64,000 nt of DNA from Elusimicrobia bacterium GWF2_62_30 (lineage in GTDB: Bacteria; Elusimicrobiota; Elusimicrobia; Elusimicrobiales; UBA9959). The notes under the pieces are model-generated. The model was not told the DNA's origin, ran no database searches, and saw only the letters and a list, made by a program, of their open reading frames with translations. Positions 18,739 through 26,730 of this stretch are shown here, piece after piece; the first letter of the stretch is position 1, and each line of letters opens with the position of its first letter. A program made the position numbers and the translations under genes. The stretch lies in NCBI GenBank assembly GCA_001799995.1, contig MGUK01000095.1:62001-126000 (forward strand), read 5' to 3'.

Positions 18739-18798
18739 GGCGGGCGGCTTTCCCACCAGCCTAACCCTAGGCACCCCAACCCCGAAGAGCCGCCCGCC
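18739..18798. other. Nested inverted repeat after bamA
   Basis: An outer perfect 11-bp pair, GGCGGGCGGCT (739-749 of this kb) with AGCCGCCCGCC (788-798), encloses an inner pair GCCTA/TAGGC (18759-18763 and 18768-18772) with loop ACCC. No T-tract follows, so it is not a typical intrinsic terminator. It may be a structured RNA or a processing site between bamA and the sensor gene. The rest of the 159-base gap shows only the ribosome site AAGGAAGG before 18847. Confidence 0.5.
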
Positions 18799-18846
18799 CA
18801 GATTTAAGGTTATGGCGTTATCGAACCTGCACAAAGGAAGGATAAG

Positions 18847-19737
18847 ATGGATTATTCCCGCTCGGTAATGGAGTATATCTACTTTTTCCACGGAATATCC
18901 CTGCTACTGCTGGCGGCCGTCTGTTTCTTTCTAAGAAAGAAACGTTATGCGGCCCCGGCCTGGGCCTGGCTTGGAGCTTTCGGGTTAATGCATTGGTTCT
19001 ATACCTGGTTGGAGATACTCGCCTTCCAGTTTCCCGACTGGCAGGCCTTTTCCGCGCTGCGCACGGCCATTATGACGCTGTCTTTTATATTTCTGTTGGA
19101 ATTCGGCAGGCGTACACTGCGCAACTCAGGCGCAAAAACACCGGCACTATTGATCTACACGCCTTTGCTGCTGTTGATCTATCTGGGGTGGACTTACAGT
19201 TTTGCCACCGCAGTTGTAGCCTTATTATTCGCGGTCTTGTCGGAATCATGCCGGCGGCTGTTAAAGCGCCACGGCGCTAAAACACCTGCTTTACTGATCT
19301 ACACGCCGCTGCTGCTGGCGGCGCCCTTCGGATTGGTTTACGACCTGAATGCCCTCAATACCTCTATCCGCTATATCCTTGGCTTTACCGCAGGGCTTTT
19401 GGCTGCCTGGGCGCTATATAGAGGCTTATATAAAACTGAAGCACCTCTGCATCAACCTCTTATAGTTATGAGCATAGGGCTGTTTTTATACGCCTTAACC
19501 GCCGGCTGTGTAACTCCCGCCTCACAAATAGCCCCGGCACGCTGGCTGAACTACGATTCGTTCTCCCGTATTTTCGGCTTCCCGGTAGAACTGCTGCGCG
19601 CCCTGGCTGCCACAGCCATTACATTATGCGCATATGTCTACATGCAAAGATTAAGCCGGGCTAAAGCCGTTACTAATAAATCTGCTGCTAACAAAAGGCG
19701 ATGCAGGGTGACCAGAAGAACTGCGGGAGCGCTCTAA
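18847..19737 (+). CDS. Seven-helix-type membrane sensor protein without output domain
   Basis: A 296-residue integral membrane protein with about seven or eight hydrophobic segments and a basic, low-complexity C-terminus (KAVTNKSAANKRRCRVTRR). It resembles the membrane sensor halves of histidine kinases, but no kinase or cyclase domain follows: the stop is ten bases before a lone receiver-domain gene. Residues about 94-160 contain a tandem duplication. The 15-residue stretch GAKTPALLIYTPLLL occurs twice, preceded each time by an RR-containing helix, while the DNA of the two copies differs at several third positions. A good ribosome site (AAGGAAGG) supports the start. Confidence 0.6.
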   Translation: MDYSRSVMEYIYFFHGISLLLLAAVCFFLRKKRYAAPAWAWLGAFGLMHWFYTWLEILAFQFPDWQAFSALRTAIMTLSFIFLLEFGRRTLRNSGAKTPALLIYTPLLLLIYLGWTYSFATAVVALLFAVLSESCRRLLKRHGAKTPALLIYTPLLLAAPFGLVYDLNALNTSIRYILGFTAGLLAAWALYRGLYKTEAPLHQPLIVMSIGLFLYALTAGCVTPASQIAPARWLNYDSFSRIFGFPVELLRALAATAITLCAYVYMQRLSRAKAVTNKSAANKRRCRVTRRTAGAL

Positions 19738-19746
19738 GGAGGAACT

Positions 19747-20136
19747 ATGACACAAAAGACAATACTTGTTATCGAGGATGAAACGATCTGGCACAAGCTG
19801 TATAAAAAAATCTTAAGCGAAACCGGCTTCCATGTGCATATCGCCGCCACCTGCGGCGACGGTATCCGGCTTGCGAAGTCTTTAAAGCCGGACTGCATAG
19901 TGCTGGACTTCCATTTGCCCGACGGCGACGCTGTCGCCGTCTGTTCGGCCATACAGGCGGATGAAAGCATAAAAGGAATACCGGTAATAATATGCAGCTC
20001 GGATACCGGGGCCGAGGAGGCCGCCTATACGCAATGCAAGGCAGCGCACTTCATGCTAAAAGGTCTGGCTGCCTTGGTGCAACTCCCTGGCATAATAGGG
20101 AAGTTGCTGGTGGCAAGGACAAAAACAACAGTCTAA
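19747..20136 (+). CDS. Single-domain response regulator (receiver domain)
   Basis: A 129-residue CheY-like receiver domain. It has the acidic pair near the N-terminus (VIEDE), the phosphoacceptor Asp in CIVLDFHLPDGDA (about residue 57), the Ser/Thr position in VIICSSDTG and the conserved Lys in HFMLKGL. There is no DNA-binding or enzyme domain, so it must act by protein contact. A strong ribosome site AAGGAGG lies directly before it and overlaps the end of the membrane sensor gene; the two probably work together although no kinase is encoded between them. Confidence 0.88.
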   Translation: MTQKTILVIEDETIWHKLYKKILSETGFHVHIAATCGDGIRLAKSLKPDCIVLDFHLPDGDAVAVCSAIQADESIKGIPVIICSSDTGAEEAAYTQCKAAHFMLKGLAALVQLPGIIGKLLVARTKTTV

Positions 20137-20226
20137 AAGTATCAATAAAAACCTGATAACTTCAAAAAACAGCAACAACCAATTACTTATCGGTAGCTCT
20201 AGGAATTCCGCGCGGGACATTTTTAC

Positions 20227-20232
20227 TATAAT
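20227..20232 (+). promoter_or_regulatory. Consensus -10 element just before the small coiled-coil gene
   Basis: TATAAT ends nine bases before the ATG at 20242. Transcription would start about two bases before the start codon, and there is no ribosome site, so the mRNA may be leaderless. No good -35 box is visible. Confidence 0.55.
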
Positions 20233-20241
20233 TTAGCTGTC

Positions 20242-20508
20242 ATGCACAACCGCATAAAGCGCCTTGAGGAACTGGTGAACGCGGCTTCCATTTCCATCGC
20301 GCGCCTGAAAGAAGAGAACGAGGTGCTCAAAGGGCAGGTGGAGATGCTGGGCGCCGCCCGCGGCAAATCCCTTTCCGGCAGCGCCGCGGCGCGCGAGCTG
20401 GCCGATTTCAAGGCGAAGATGCGTCGGCGCATAGAGCGCATCTGCGCCAGGATCGAGAAGATAAACGACCTGCAGCCGGGGCTTTTCGAAGAAGACGACG
20501 ATGAATAA
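20242..20508 (+). CDS. Small coiled-coil protein, possibly ZapB-like
   Basis: An 88-residue, highly charged helical protein (RIKRLEELVNAASISIARLK, EENEVLKGQVEML, then KMRRRIERICARIEKI) with an acidic C-terminus. Its size, coiled-coil nature and eight-base overlap with a ZapA-like gene suggest a cell-division partner such as ZapB, but the sequence itself is too generic to prove it. Confidence 0.6.
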   Translation: MHNRIKRLEELVNAASISIARLKEENEVLKGQVEMLGAARGKSLSGSAAARELADFKAKMRRRIERICARIEKINDLQPGLFEEDDDE

Positions 20509-20821
20509 CACGGAAGTGGAACTGAAGGTCAGGGGCCGCCTGGTGAAGTTCCCGGTGGTGGACGGCCTTTCCCCCCTGGAGATGAGCACGCTCATCGGCC
20601 AGGTGGAAGACAAGATGAAGCGTATCGAGGAAAAGACCAATACGCCCGATACCGGCAAACTGGCCATGCTGGCCGCCTTCGAATTCGCCGTGGAACTTTA
20701 CAATCTCAGGCAGAAATCCGAGACCAACCGGGAAGCCGACTCCAAGAAGGTGGACGACATGGTGGCGCGGCTGGAGAGCGTGCTTGCGGATGAAGAGGAC
20801 GACGGGAAAGAGAAGAAATAG
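20501..20821 (+). CDS. zapA: ZapA-like cell division protein
   Basis: A 106-residue protein with the ZapA layout: an N-terminal beta segment (VELKVRGRLVKFPV), a helical region with LIGQVEDKMKRIEE, the family-typical LAMLAAFEFAVELYNL (about residues 53-68) and a C-terminal coiled coil. ZapA promotes FtsZ ring assembly. The gene overlaps the small coiled-coil gene and lies 14 bases before rarA, so division and DNA repair genes appear co-transcribed. Confidence 0.7.
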   Translation: MNNTEVELKVRGRLVKFPVVDGLSPLEMSTLIGQVEDKMKRIEEKTNTPDTGKLAMLAAFEFAVELYNLRQKSETNREADSKKVDDMVARLESVLADEEDDGKEKK

Positions 20822-20835
20822 CCCCGGCTGATAAA

Positions 20836-22167
20836 ATGTCAGACCCCCTTTTTGAAGAAACAGCTGCTCCCGCCGGCCCGGAGGGCGGGCCGCTCTATTC
20901 CCCGCTGGCGGCCCGGCTCGCGCCCAAAGAACTCACCGATTTCGCCGGCCAGGAGGAGATCCTGGGCGAAGGCAAGCTGCTGCGCCGCGCCATAGAGGCC
21001 GACACGCTCAAATCCGCCGTCTTTTACGGCCCGCCCGGCTCCGGCAAGACGGCGCTGGCGCGCTACATAGCCTCGCGCGCCAGGGCCAAGACCTTCGACC
21101 TGAACGCCGTGATGGCCGGCGTGGCCGACCTGAAGAAGATAATCGAATTTTCGCGCGGGCTGGGCGGCGGGATAGCGCAGAACCAGCGCATCCTGCTGGT
21201 GCTCGACGAGATCCACCATTTCAACCGCACCCAGCAGGACGTGCTGCTGCCCAGCGTGGAAAAGGGCGAGATCATCCTCATCGGGATGACCACGGAGAAC
21301 CCGTTCTTCTACATCAACCAGGCGCTGCTGAGCCGCTTCATCGTGGTGGAGTTCAAACCGCTGAAGCCCGAGCACCTCTCCGCTATTTTCGACCGGGCGC
21401 TGACCGCCGAGGCGGGGCTGAAGGCGCTTAAGCCCGAGGTCACCCCGGGGGCGAAGAAATACCTGATAGACAATTCCTCCGGCGACGCCCGCCGGCTCTT
21501 GAACGCCCTGGAACTGGGCGTGGTCACCACCAAGCCCGGTAAGGGCGGCAAGCGCGTGATAGACGAAGCCGTGGCGCGCGAGTCCATCCAGCGCCGCAGC
21601 CTGCGCTATGACCGCAGCTCCGACGAGCATTACGACCATATTTCCGCTTTCATCAAAAGCATGCGCGGCTCGGACCCGGACGCCGCCGTCTACTGGCTGG
21701 CCAAGATGCTGGAGGCCGGCGAGGATCCCCGCTTCGTGGCGCGGCGCATCCTGATCTGCGCGTCCGAAGACGTGGGCAACGCCAACCCCATGGCGCTGGT
21801 GATGGCGGAGAGCGCTTTTCGGTCCGCCGAGGTGTTGGGCATGCCGGAGGCCCGCATCGTCCTGGCCCAGGCGGCCATCTACGTGGCCTGCTCGCCCAAG
21901 TCCAACGCGTCCTACCTGGCCGTTAACGAGGCCCAGGCCGAGGTGAAAAGCGGCGTGGAGCGCGAAGTCCCCATGCACCTGCGCGACGGCTCCAAGGACG
22001 GCGAGGCCCTCGGCCACGGCAAGGGCTACAAGTACCCGCACGATTTCGAGGGTCATTATGTGAAGCAGGAATACATGCCCGACCCGAAGACCTTCTACCG
22101 CCCGACGGAGCAGGGCTTCGAGATAGAGATAGGCAAGCGCCTGAAGCGGCTGCGGGGCGAGAAATGA
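20836..22167 (+). CDS. rarA: Replication-associated recombination protein A (AAA ATPase)
   Basis: A 443-residue protein of the RarA/MgsA/WRNIP1 family. Walker A is GPPGSGKT (residues 65-72), Walker B is LLVLDEIHHFN, and sensor regions include GMTTENPFFYINQALLSR and SGDARRLLNALE. The C-terminal tetramerisation domain has the family hallmarks DEHYDHISAFIKSMRGSDPDAAVYWLAKMLEAGEDPRFVARR and, near the end, KGYKYPHDFEGH. It acts at stalled replication forks. It overlaps xseA by four bases, linking it to exonuclease VII. Confidence 0.95.
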   Translation: MSDPLFEETAAPAGPEGGPLYSPLAARLAPKELTDFAGQEEILGEGKLLRRAIEADTLKSAVFYGPPGSGKTALARYIASRARAKTFDLNAVMAGVADLKKIIEFSRGLGGGIAQNQRILLVLDEIHHFNRTQQDVLLPSVEKGEIILIGMTTENPFFYINQALLSRFIVVEFKPLKPEHLSAIFDRALTAEAGLKALKPEVTPGAKKYLIDNSSGDARRLLNALELGVVTTKPGKGGKRVIDEAVARESIQRRSLRYDRSSDEHYDHISAFIKSMRGSDPDAAVYWLAKMLEAGEDPRFVARRILICASEDVGNANPMALVMAESAFRSAEVLGMPEARIVLAQAAIYVACSPKSNASYLAVNEAQAEVKSGVEREVPMHLRDGSKDGEALGHGKGYKYPHDFEGHYVKQEYMPDPKTFYRPTEQGFEIEIGKRLKRLRGEK

Positions 22168-23429
22168 CCGAGCCCAGGATCTATACCGTCAGCGAGCTGA
22201 GCGGGGGTATTAAGCACCTGCTGGAAAGCACTTTCCGCGAACTGTGGGTGGAGGGCGAGATCTCGGGCCTCAAGGTCTCGTCGCTGGGCCACACCTATTT
22301 CGAGCTCAAGGACGCCAATTCCAATATCTCCGGCGTGATGTTCCGCGGCTTCGCCGCCAATCTCAAGTTCGACCTGGCTAACGGCCTGCTGGCGCGCGTG
22401 CGCGGCAATATCACCACCTACGACAAGCAGAGCAAGTACCAGCTGATGGCCAAGGAAATACAGCCGGCCGGCATAGGCCCGCTGCAGCTGGCCTTCGAGC
22501 AGCTCAAGAAAAAGCTGGCCGCCGAAGGGCTGTTCGACCAGGAACGCAAGCGCCCCATCCCGGCCCTGCCCCAGAAGATAGCCGTGGTCACCTCCCCGAC
22601 GGGCGCGGCCATCCGCGACATCCTTTCCATTTTAAAACGCCGCTACGCCAACATGCACATCATCATCGCGCCGGTGAAGGTGCAGGGCGCGGGCTCCAAA
22701 GAGGAGATAGCGCAGGCCATAAAGGACCTGAACGAGGGCTTCCCGGACATCGACGTGATGCTGGTGGGGCGCGGCGGCGGCTCCATGGAAGACCTGTGGG
22801 CCTTCAACGAGGAGATAGTGGCCCGCGCGATAGCGGGCTCGAAGATCCCGGTGATCTCCTGCGTGGGGCACGAGACCGATTTCACGATAGCCGACTTCGT
22901 GGCCGACCTGCGGGCGCCCACTCCGTCGGCCGCGGCGGAGCTGGTGGTTAAAAGCAAGGTGGAGCTGGCGGCCAATATCGCTGGCCTGGAGAAGCGGCTG
23001 CTGCAGAGCCTGCGCATCTATTACGAGAACCTGCAGGGGAAATTCTTCAGGCTGGTCTCGAGCCGGCCCATGGCCAACCCGCTGGTGCTGCTGGAGCGGC
23101 CGGTAAGGCGCCTGGACGACGCGGTGGAGGGGATGTTCGCGGCCTCGGCGGACAGGCTGCGCCGCGCCGGCGAGGAACTGAATCTGCAGTCGGAAAAGCT
23201 GAAGGCGCTGAGCCCGCTTTTCCCGCTCAAGAAGGGCTACGCCATCGTCAAGGACGCCAAAGGCCTGGCCGTGAAGACGGCCGCGGCGCTGGCCCCGGGC
23301 GACAGGCTCTCGCTGCAGTTCGCGCAAGGCAAGGCCGAGGCCGAGGTGCTGGGCGGCGGGGCGGCGGACAGGCCGCGCGCGCCGAAAAAGGGAGCCGACG
23401 GCGGCCCGCAACAGGAGACTTTATGGTGA
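22164..23429 (+). CDS. xseA: Exodeoxyribonuclease VII large subunit
   Basis: A 421-residue protein with an N-terminal OB-fold (YTVSELSGGIKHLLE ... LWVEGEISGLKVSSLGHTYF) and the catalytic domain with the family motifs IAVVTSPTGAAIRDIL, LVGRGGGSMEDLWAFNEE and ISCVGHETDFTIADFVADLRAPTPSAAAEL. A coiled-coil region (about residues 265-355) would bind XseB. The enzyme degrades single-stranded DNA in both directions. The stop overlaps the start of xseB, matching the need for both subunits. Confidence 0.96.
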   Translation: MTEPRIYTVSELSGGIKHLLESTFRELWVEGEISGLKVSSLGHTYFELKDANSNISGVMFRGFAANLKFDLANGLLARVRGNITTYDKQSKYQLMAKEIQPAGIGPLQLAFEQLKKKLAAEGLFDQERKRPIPALPQKIAVVTSPTGAAIRDILSILKRRYANMHIIIAPVKVQGAGSKEEIAQAIKDLNEGFPDIDVMLVGRGGGSMEDLWAFNEEIVARAIAGSKIPVISCVGHETDFTIADFVADLRAPTPSAAAELVVKSKVELAANIAGLEKRLLQSLRIYYENLQGKFFRLVSSRPMANPLVLLERPVRRLDDAVEGMFAASADRLRRAGEELNLQSEKLKALSPLFPLKKGYAIVKDAKGLAVKTAAALAPGDRLSLQFAQGKAEAEVLGGGAADRPRAPKKGADGGPQQETLW

Positions 23430-23668
23430 AAAAAACCAATGGCGGCGGTTTCGAAGAGAAGCTGGGCAAGCTCGAGGAGATAGTGGGCAAGCTCGAGGAC
23501 GAGAACACGCCCATCGAGGAATCCCTGACGCTTTTCGAGGAAGGCGTGACCATTTCCAAGGAGCTCTCCGTTAAGCTCGAGGAGATAAAGCGCAAGATAG
23601 AAGTGCTCAAGAAGGACGCCGAAGGCAAGCTGAAGCTGGAGCGGTTCGAAGACGAAGACGGCCAGTAA
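23423..23668 (+). CDS. xseB: Exodeoxyribonuclease VII small subunit
   Basis: An 81-residue helical protein with the XseB signature FEEKLGKLEEIVGKLEDENTPIEESLTLFEEG. It wraps the XseA coiled coil in exonuclease VII. Its ATG overlaps the last codons of xseA. Confidence 0.93.
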   Translation: MVKKTNGGGFEEKLGKLEEIVGKLEDENTPIEESLTLFEEGVTISKELSVKLEEIKRKIEVLKKDAEGKLKLERFEDEDGQ

Positions 23669-23776
23669 CGGCCCGGCGAAAGTGGATATTTGTTGATTTC
23701 TTGTGGACTGCCCGCCTGTTCCCGTTCCTTTCTAACTTGATAGCATCCTCTCAGGGGGCAAGCCGTCCCAGAGCAA

Positions 23777-23815
23777 TATACTTAAGGCCCCGGCCCCGCG
23801 CTTTTACGGCGCGGG
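23777..23815 (+). promoter_or_regulatory. Possible -10 element and leader hairpin before the DUF2934-DUF2267 gene
   Basis: TATACT (23777-23782) has no good -35. Downstream, CCCGCGC (23795-23801) pairs with GCGCGGG (23809-23815) around a 7-base loop. The remaining part of the 175-base gap shows nothing clear except the GGGGGAG ribosome site at 23834. Confidence 0.3.
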
Positions 23816-23843
23816 TCTGCGCGCCTTGAAAACGGGGGAGACT

Positions 23844-24488
23844 ATGAACAAAAGCACGAGAACGAATATGGCGGTCAAGCATTTTTACGCGCAGGCCTAC
23901 GCCAAGTACCTCAACAGCGGCAACCTGGAGGAGGCCACCCGCGAGGTAGCGCATGAGATCTACGTGAACCGCGGCACCGCGCCCGGCACCCAGCAGCTGG
24001 ACTGGGTGGAGGCGGAGAAAATAACGCGGGACTGGCCGCACAGCATTACGGAAGCGTCCGCTTCGCACCTGTTCGACAAGGCCACCGCCAAGACCAGGGC
24101 CTGGCTGAAGGAAATAGAGATGGAGCTGGGGTTCACCAATCCCAACGAGGCCTACAGGGCGCTGCGCGCCGTGCTGCACGCCATTCGCGACAGGCTGCCG
24201 GCGGGGGAGTGCGCGGCTTTTGCTTCACAGCTGCCCATCATGATAATGGGCATGTACTATTCCGGATGGACGCCGGCCCATAAGCCGGAAAAGATGCGCA
24301 ATACCGAAGAGTTCATGGATAAGGTGTCGGAGCAGCTGCCGAAGGGCCTGGACCCGAGGAGGGTTACGCAGGGCGTGATAAACGTAATAGAGCGGCATGT
24401 CTCCAACGGCGAGATAATGGACGTGCGCCGCAACTTCCCGGAGAAAATGCAGGAACTCTGGAAACAGGCCGTCCTTAACCCGCGCTGA
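23844..24488 (+). CDS. DUF2934-DUF2267 fusion protein
   Basis: A 214-residue soluble protein from ATG 23844, chosen because GGGGGAG lies just upstream; a TTG six codons earlier is unlikely. Residues about 25-55 (EEATREVAHEIYVNRGTAPG ... DWVEAEKI) resemble the short DUF2934 motif. The rest (KTRAWLKEIEMELGFTNPNEAYRALRAVLHAIRDRLPAGECAAFASQLPIMIMGMYYSGW ... RVTQGVINVIERHVSNGEIMDVRRNFPEKMQELW) matches DUF2267. Both families are uncharacterised and often occur in stress-related settings. It is monocistronic, with its own strong terminator. Confidence 0.8.
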   Translation: MNKSTRTNMAVKHFYAQAYAKYLNSGNLEEATREVAHEIYVNRGTAPGTQQLDWVEAEKITRDWPHSITEASASHLFDKATAKTRAWLKEIEMELGFTNPNEAYRALRAVLHAIRDRLPAGECAAFASQLPIMIMGMYYSGWTPAHKPEKMRNTEEFMDKVSEQLPKGLDPRRVTQGVINVIERHVSNGEIMDVRRNFPEKMQELWKQAVLNPR

Positions 24489-24511
24489 GCCGCACGGGAG
24501 AATACCTGCAG

Positions 24512-24545
24512 AGGGGCCCTTTTATGGGAGGGCCCCTTTTTATTT
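24512..24545 (+). terminator. Intrinsic terminator after the DUF2267 gene
   Basis: GGGGCCCT (24513-24520) pairs with AGGGCCCC (24529-24536) around an 8-base loop, followed directly by a run of five T and further T-rich sequence. Confidence 0.9.
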
Positions 24546-24563
24546 ATTTAGTAACATATCCTT

Positions 24564-25301
24564 ATGAAAATGCGCCTGGACGTGGCCTGCGTGGAGCGGG
24601 GGCTCTTCGAAAGCCGTGAAAAAGCCCTGCGGGCCATCATGGCCGGGCTGGTGACCGTCAACGGCAAGCCCGCGGAGAAAGCCGGCCAGGCCGTGCGCGA
24701 CGCCGACCTGCTGGAACTGCTCAAAAGCGATTGCCCGTACGTCTCGCGCGGCGGGCTCAAGCTGAAAGGCGCGCTGGATAATTTTAAAATAGCGGTCAAA
24801 GGCCTGACCTGCCTGGACATAGGCGTGGCCACGGGCGGGTTCACGGACTGCTTCCTGCAGGAAGGGGCGGCGAAGGTCTACGCCGTCGACGTGGGGGAAG
24901 GCCAGCTGCACGAAAAGATGAAGGTCCACCCGCTGGTGGTGTTCATGCCGCGGACCAATGCCCGGTTCCTGAAGGCCTCGGCTTTCCCGGAACAACCGCG
25001 CCTCTGCGCCATCGACGTATCTTTTATTTCCCTTAAACTAATTCTAGGCCCGGTGCTGGACGCCCTGGCGCCCGGCGGCGAGCTCGTCGCCCTGGTCAAG
25101 CCGCAGTTCGAGCTGCAGGCCAAGGACCTGCGCAAAGGGATAGTTAAGGACGAAGCGACGCGCCTGGGCGTAATGGCGGAGATGCGCGCTTTCCTGGCGG
25201 CTTCCCTGCCCGGCGCGGAAGAGAAAGGGCTGATGGATTCAACTTTGAAAGGCGCTAAAGGCAACCTGGAATTCCTGTGGCATCTCAAAAAAAAGAAATA
25301 A
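24564..25301 (+). CDS. tlyA: TlyA-family rRNA methyltransferase
   Basis: A 245-residue protein with an N-terminal S4 RNA-binding domain (MRLDVACVERGLFESREKALRAIMAGLVTVNG) and an FtsJ-like methyltransferase domain (YVSRGGLKLKGALDNF, SAM-binding LDIGVATGGFTDCFLQEGA, AIDVSFISLKLILGPVLDAL, LVKPQFE). TlyA enzymes 2'-O-methylate ribosomal RNA and were once called hemolysin A. Translation could also begin two codons later at 24570. The stop overlaps the ATG of the next gene. Confidence 0.92.
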   Translation: MKMRLDVACVERGLFESREKALRAIMAGLVTVNGKPAEKAGQAVRDADLLELLKSDCPYVSRGGLKLKGALDNFKIAVKGLTCLDIGVATGGFTDCFLQEGAAKVYAVDVGEGQLHEKMKVHPLVVFMPRTNARFLKASAFPEQPRLCAIDVSFISLKLILGPVLDALAPGGELVALVKPQFELQAKDLRKGIVKDEATRLGVMAEMRAFLAASLPGAEEKGLMDSTLKGAKGNLEFLWHLKKKK

Positions 25302-26635
25302 TGGATTATCTTCTCCCGCCCCTGCCGGAGATCGTGCGGCAGGCCGAAGACGCCGGCAATTTCCGGCTGGCGCGGCGCCTTATAAAAGGGCTGCTGCGCG
25401 GGCCGCTCGCGCCGGGCATGGCCGGGCGGCTGCGGTATGAGCCCGAGCGGCTCGGCAGGATAAAGAAGGCCCACCCGTACGACAGGAAGGCCGCGCTGAA
25501 GGTCCTGAAGGACAGGCTGAAGGGAGTAAAGCCCGGCGAGCTGACCGCCTGGATAAACTCCGGACTTATCTCGCCGAAGGTGATAGACGGCAGGGAGCTG
25601 TTCTTCTCCTCGTTCGCGTCGAACCTGCTTTTCCTGGCCCCTAAGCTGAGGAAGCGGCTCAGGAAAGAGGACAACTCCGTAATAGGGGCGCGCGACGCCA
25701 GGAACAAGCGCCTGGATGAGCTGATACGCGGCGCCGCGCCGGCCAGGTACCGCGTGCGGGCGCGCATCACGCTGGAGCTTAAGAAGCCGCCGAAGGGAAA
25801 AGTGCGCTGCTGGCTGCCGTTCCCGCGCGTTGCGGACCAGGTCTCCGCGGCGCGACTGCTGGCCGCCTCCCATAAAAAATACAGGCTGGCCGGGCCGCAA
25901 GCGTCGCAGCGGACCATCTATTTCGAGGAGAGAGCCAGCAAGTTCTTCGCCGAGTTCGAATACGACATCTCCGAAACCATCCTGAAACCGCCGCCTCTCC
26001 GCGGCAGGAATTACATCCCGCCTTCGGTCACGAAGTACCTGAAGGAAGAGCCGCCGCACATAGTCTTTACGCCTTATGTTAAAGCGCTCGCCGGGAAAAT
26101 AATCGGGAAAGAAAAGGACAATTACCGCAAGGCGCAGAAGATCTACGACTGGCTTACCCTGAACCTTAATTACACTTTCGTGATGCCCTACGGGATAATC
26201 GAGAACATTTCGGAATACTGTCTTTCCGGCCTGCGGGGGGACTGCGGCGTGCAGGCCATAGCGTTCATCACGCTGTGCCGCGCCGCCGGCGTGCCCGCCA
26301 AATGGCAGTCCGGCTGGAACGTATCGCCCGGCATAGCCTCGCCGCACGACTGGGCCATGTTCTACTGCGGCGGCTGGCGCTTCGCCGATATCTCGGTGGG
26401 CAACGCCCGCCGGGCCAATGAAAAAAGGCGCAGGTTCTATTTCGGCAGCCTCGACGCCTGGCGCATGCCCGCCAACTCCGAGTTCGGCGCGGCGCTATGG
26501 CCCGCTAAAAAACATTGGCGCACGGACCCCACCGACAACCAGATGGGCGAGGCCGAGACCGCCTTCCGCAACCTCTACTCCGACGAGTTTAAATACAAGA
26601 TAGAACTTATCGGCTTTTCCGGGGGACGCTGGTAA
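25301..26635 (+). CDS. Transglutaminase-like cysteine peptidase domain protein
   Basis: A 444-residue cytoplasmic-looking protein starting at ATG 25301 in a TAATG overlap with tlyA; a GTG eight codons earlier is less likely. The C-terminal half is a transglutaminase-like domain with a plausible Cys-His-Asp triad: GDCGVQAIAF (Cys about 315), SPHDWAMFY (His about 349) and RFADISVG (Asp about 363). A beta-rich preceding part (ARITLELKKPPKGKVRCWLPFPR) is typical of these proteins. The N-terminal 140 residues are helical and unrecognised. It could be a peptidase or an amide-bond-forming enzyme; no substrate can be named. Its last codons lie inside a 23-bp inverted repeat. Confidence 0.8.
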   Translation: MDYLLPPLPEIVRQAEDAGNFRLARRLIKGLLRGPLAPGMAGRLRYEPERLGRIKKAHPYDRKAALKVLKDRLKGVKPGELTAWINSGLISPKVIDGRELFFSSFASNLLFLAPKLRKRLRKEDNSVIGARDARNKRLDELIRGAAPARYRVRARITLELKKPPKGKVRCWLPFPRVADQVSAARLLAASHKKYRLAGPQASQRTIYFEERASKFFAEFEYDISETILKPPPLRGRNYIPPSVTKYLKEEPPHIVFTPYVKALAGKIIGKEKDNYRKAQKIYDWLTLNLNYTFVMPYGIIENISEYCLSGLRGDCGVQAIAFITLCRAAGVPAKWQSGWNVSPGIASPHDWAMFYCGGWRFADISVGNARRANEKRRRFYFGSLDAWRMPANSEFGAALWPAKKHWRTDPTDNQMGEAETAFRNLYSDEFKYKIELIGFSGGRW

Positions 26636-26702
26636 GTATTTAAGTTGTTGTTAACATTTTCCCCGGCTGTTGATAAAAGCTTAAATACTTACCAGCGTCC
26701 CC
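26622..26702. repeat. 23-bp perfect inverted repeat spanning the end of the transglutaminase gene
   Basis: The left arm (26622-26644) contains the last coding bases and the stop codon of the upstream gene. The right arm (26680-26702) is its exact reverse complement; the spacer is 35 bases. The core is GACGCTGGTAAGTATTTAAG. Such a long perfect stem would be a strong RNA hairpin, but no T-run follows, so a REP/MITE-like mobile repeat is at least as likely as a terminator. Confidence 0.85.
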
Positions 26703-26712
26703 TGTCCCCTTT

Positions 26713-26721
26713 TGCTATTAT
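26713..26721 (+). promoter_or_regulatory. Extended -10 promoter of the first B12-type radical SAM gene
   Basis: TG-C-TATTAT (26713-26721) ends nine bases before the ATG at 26731 and belongs to the recurring TTTGCTATWAT motif of this window. No -35 match is evident. Confidence 0.5.
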
Positions 26722-26730
26722 TGATGTGGG

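Noticed and set aside
18755-18775. attC-like GCCTAAC sequence
   Set aside because: Only one half of an integron attC core is present, and there is no matching GTTRRRY on the same strand nor an integrase.
18712-18807. 31-residue Pro-rich ORF starting at GTG 18712
   Set aside because: AAGGAG is only one base from the GTG, too close to work, and the ORF lies across the nested inverted repeat, which explains its sequence better.
20842-22056. Long minus-strand open frame opposite rarA
   Set aside because: It is antisense to a gene with all RarA motifs and has no start signal.
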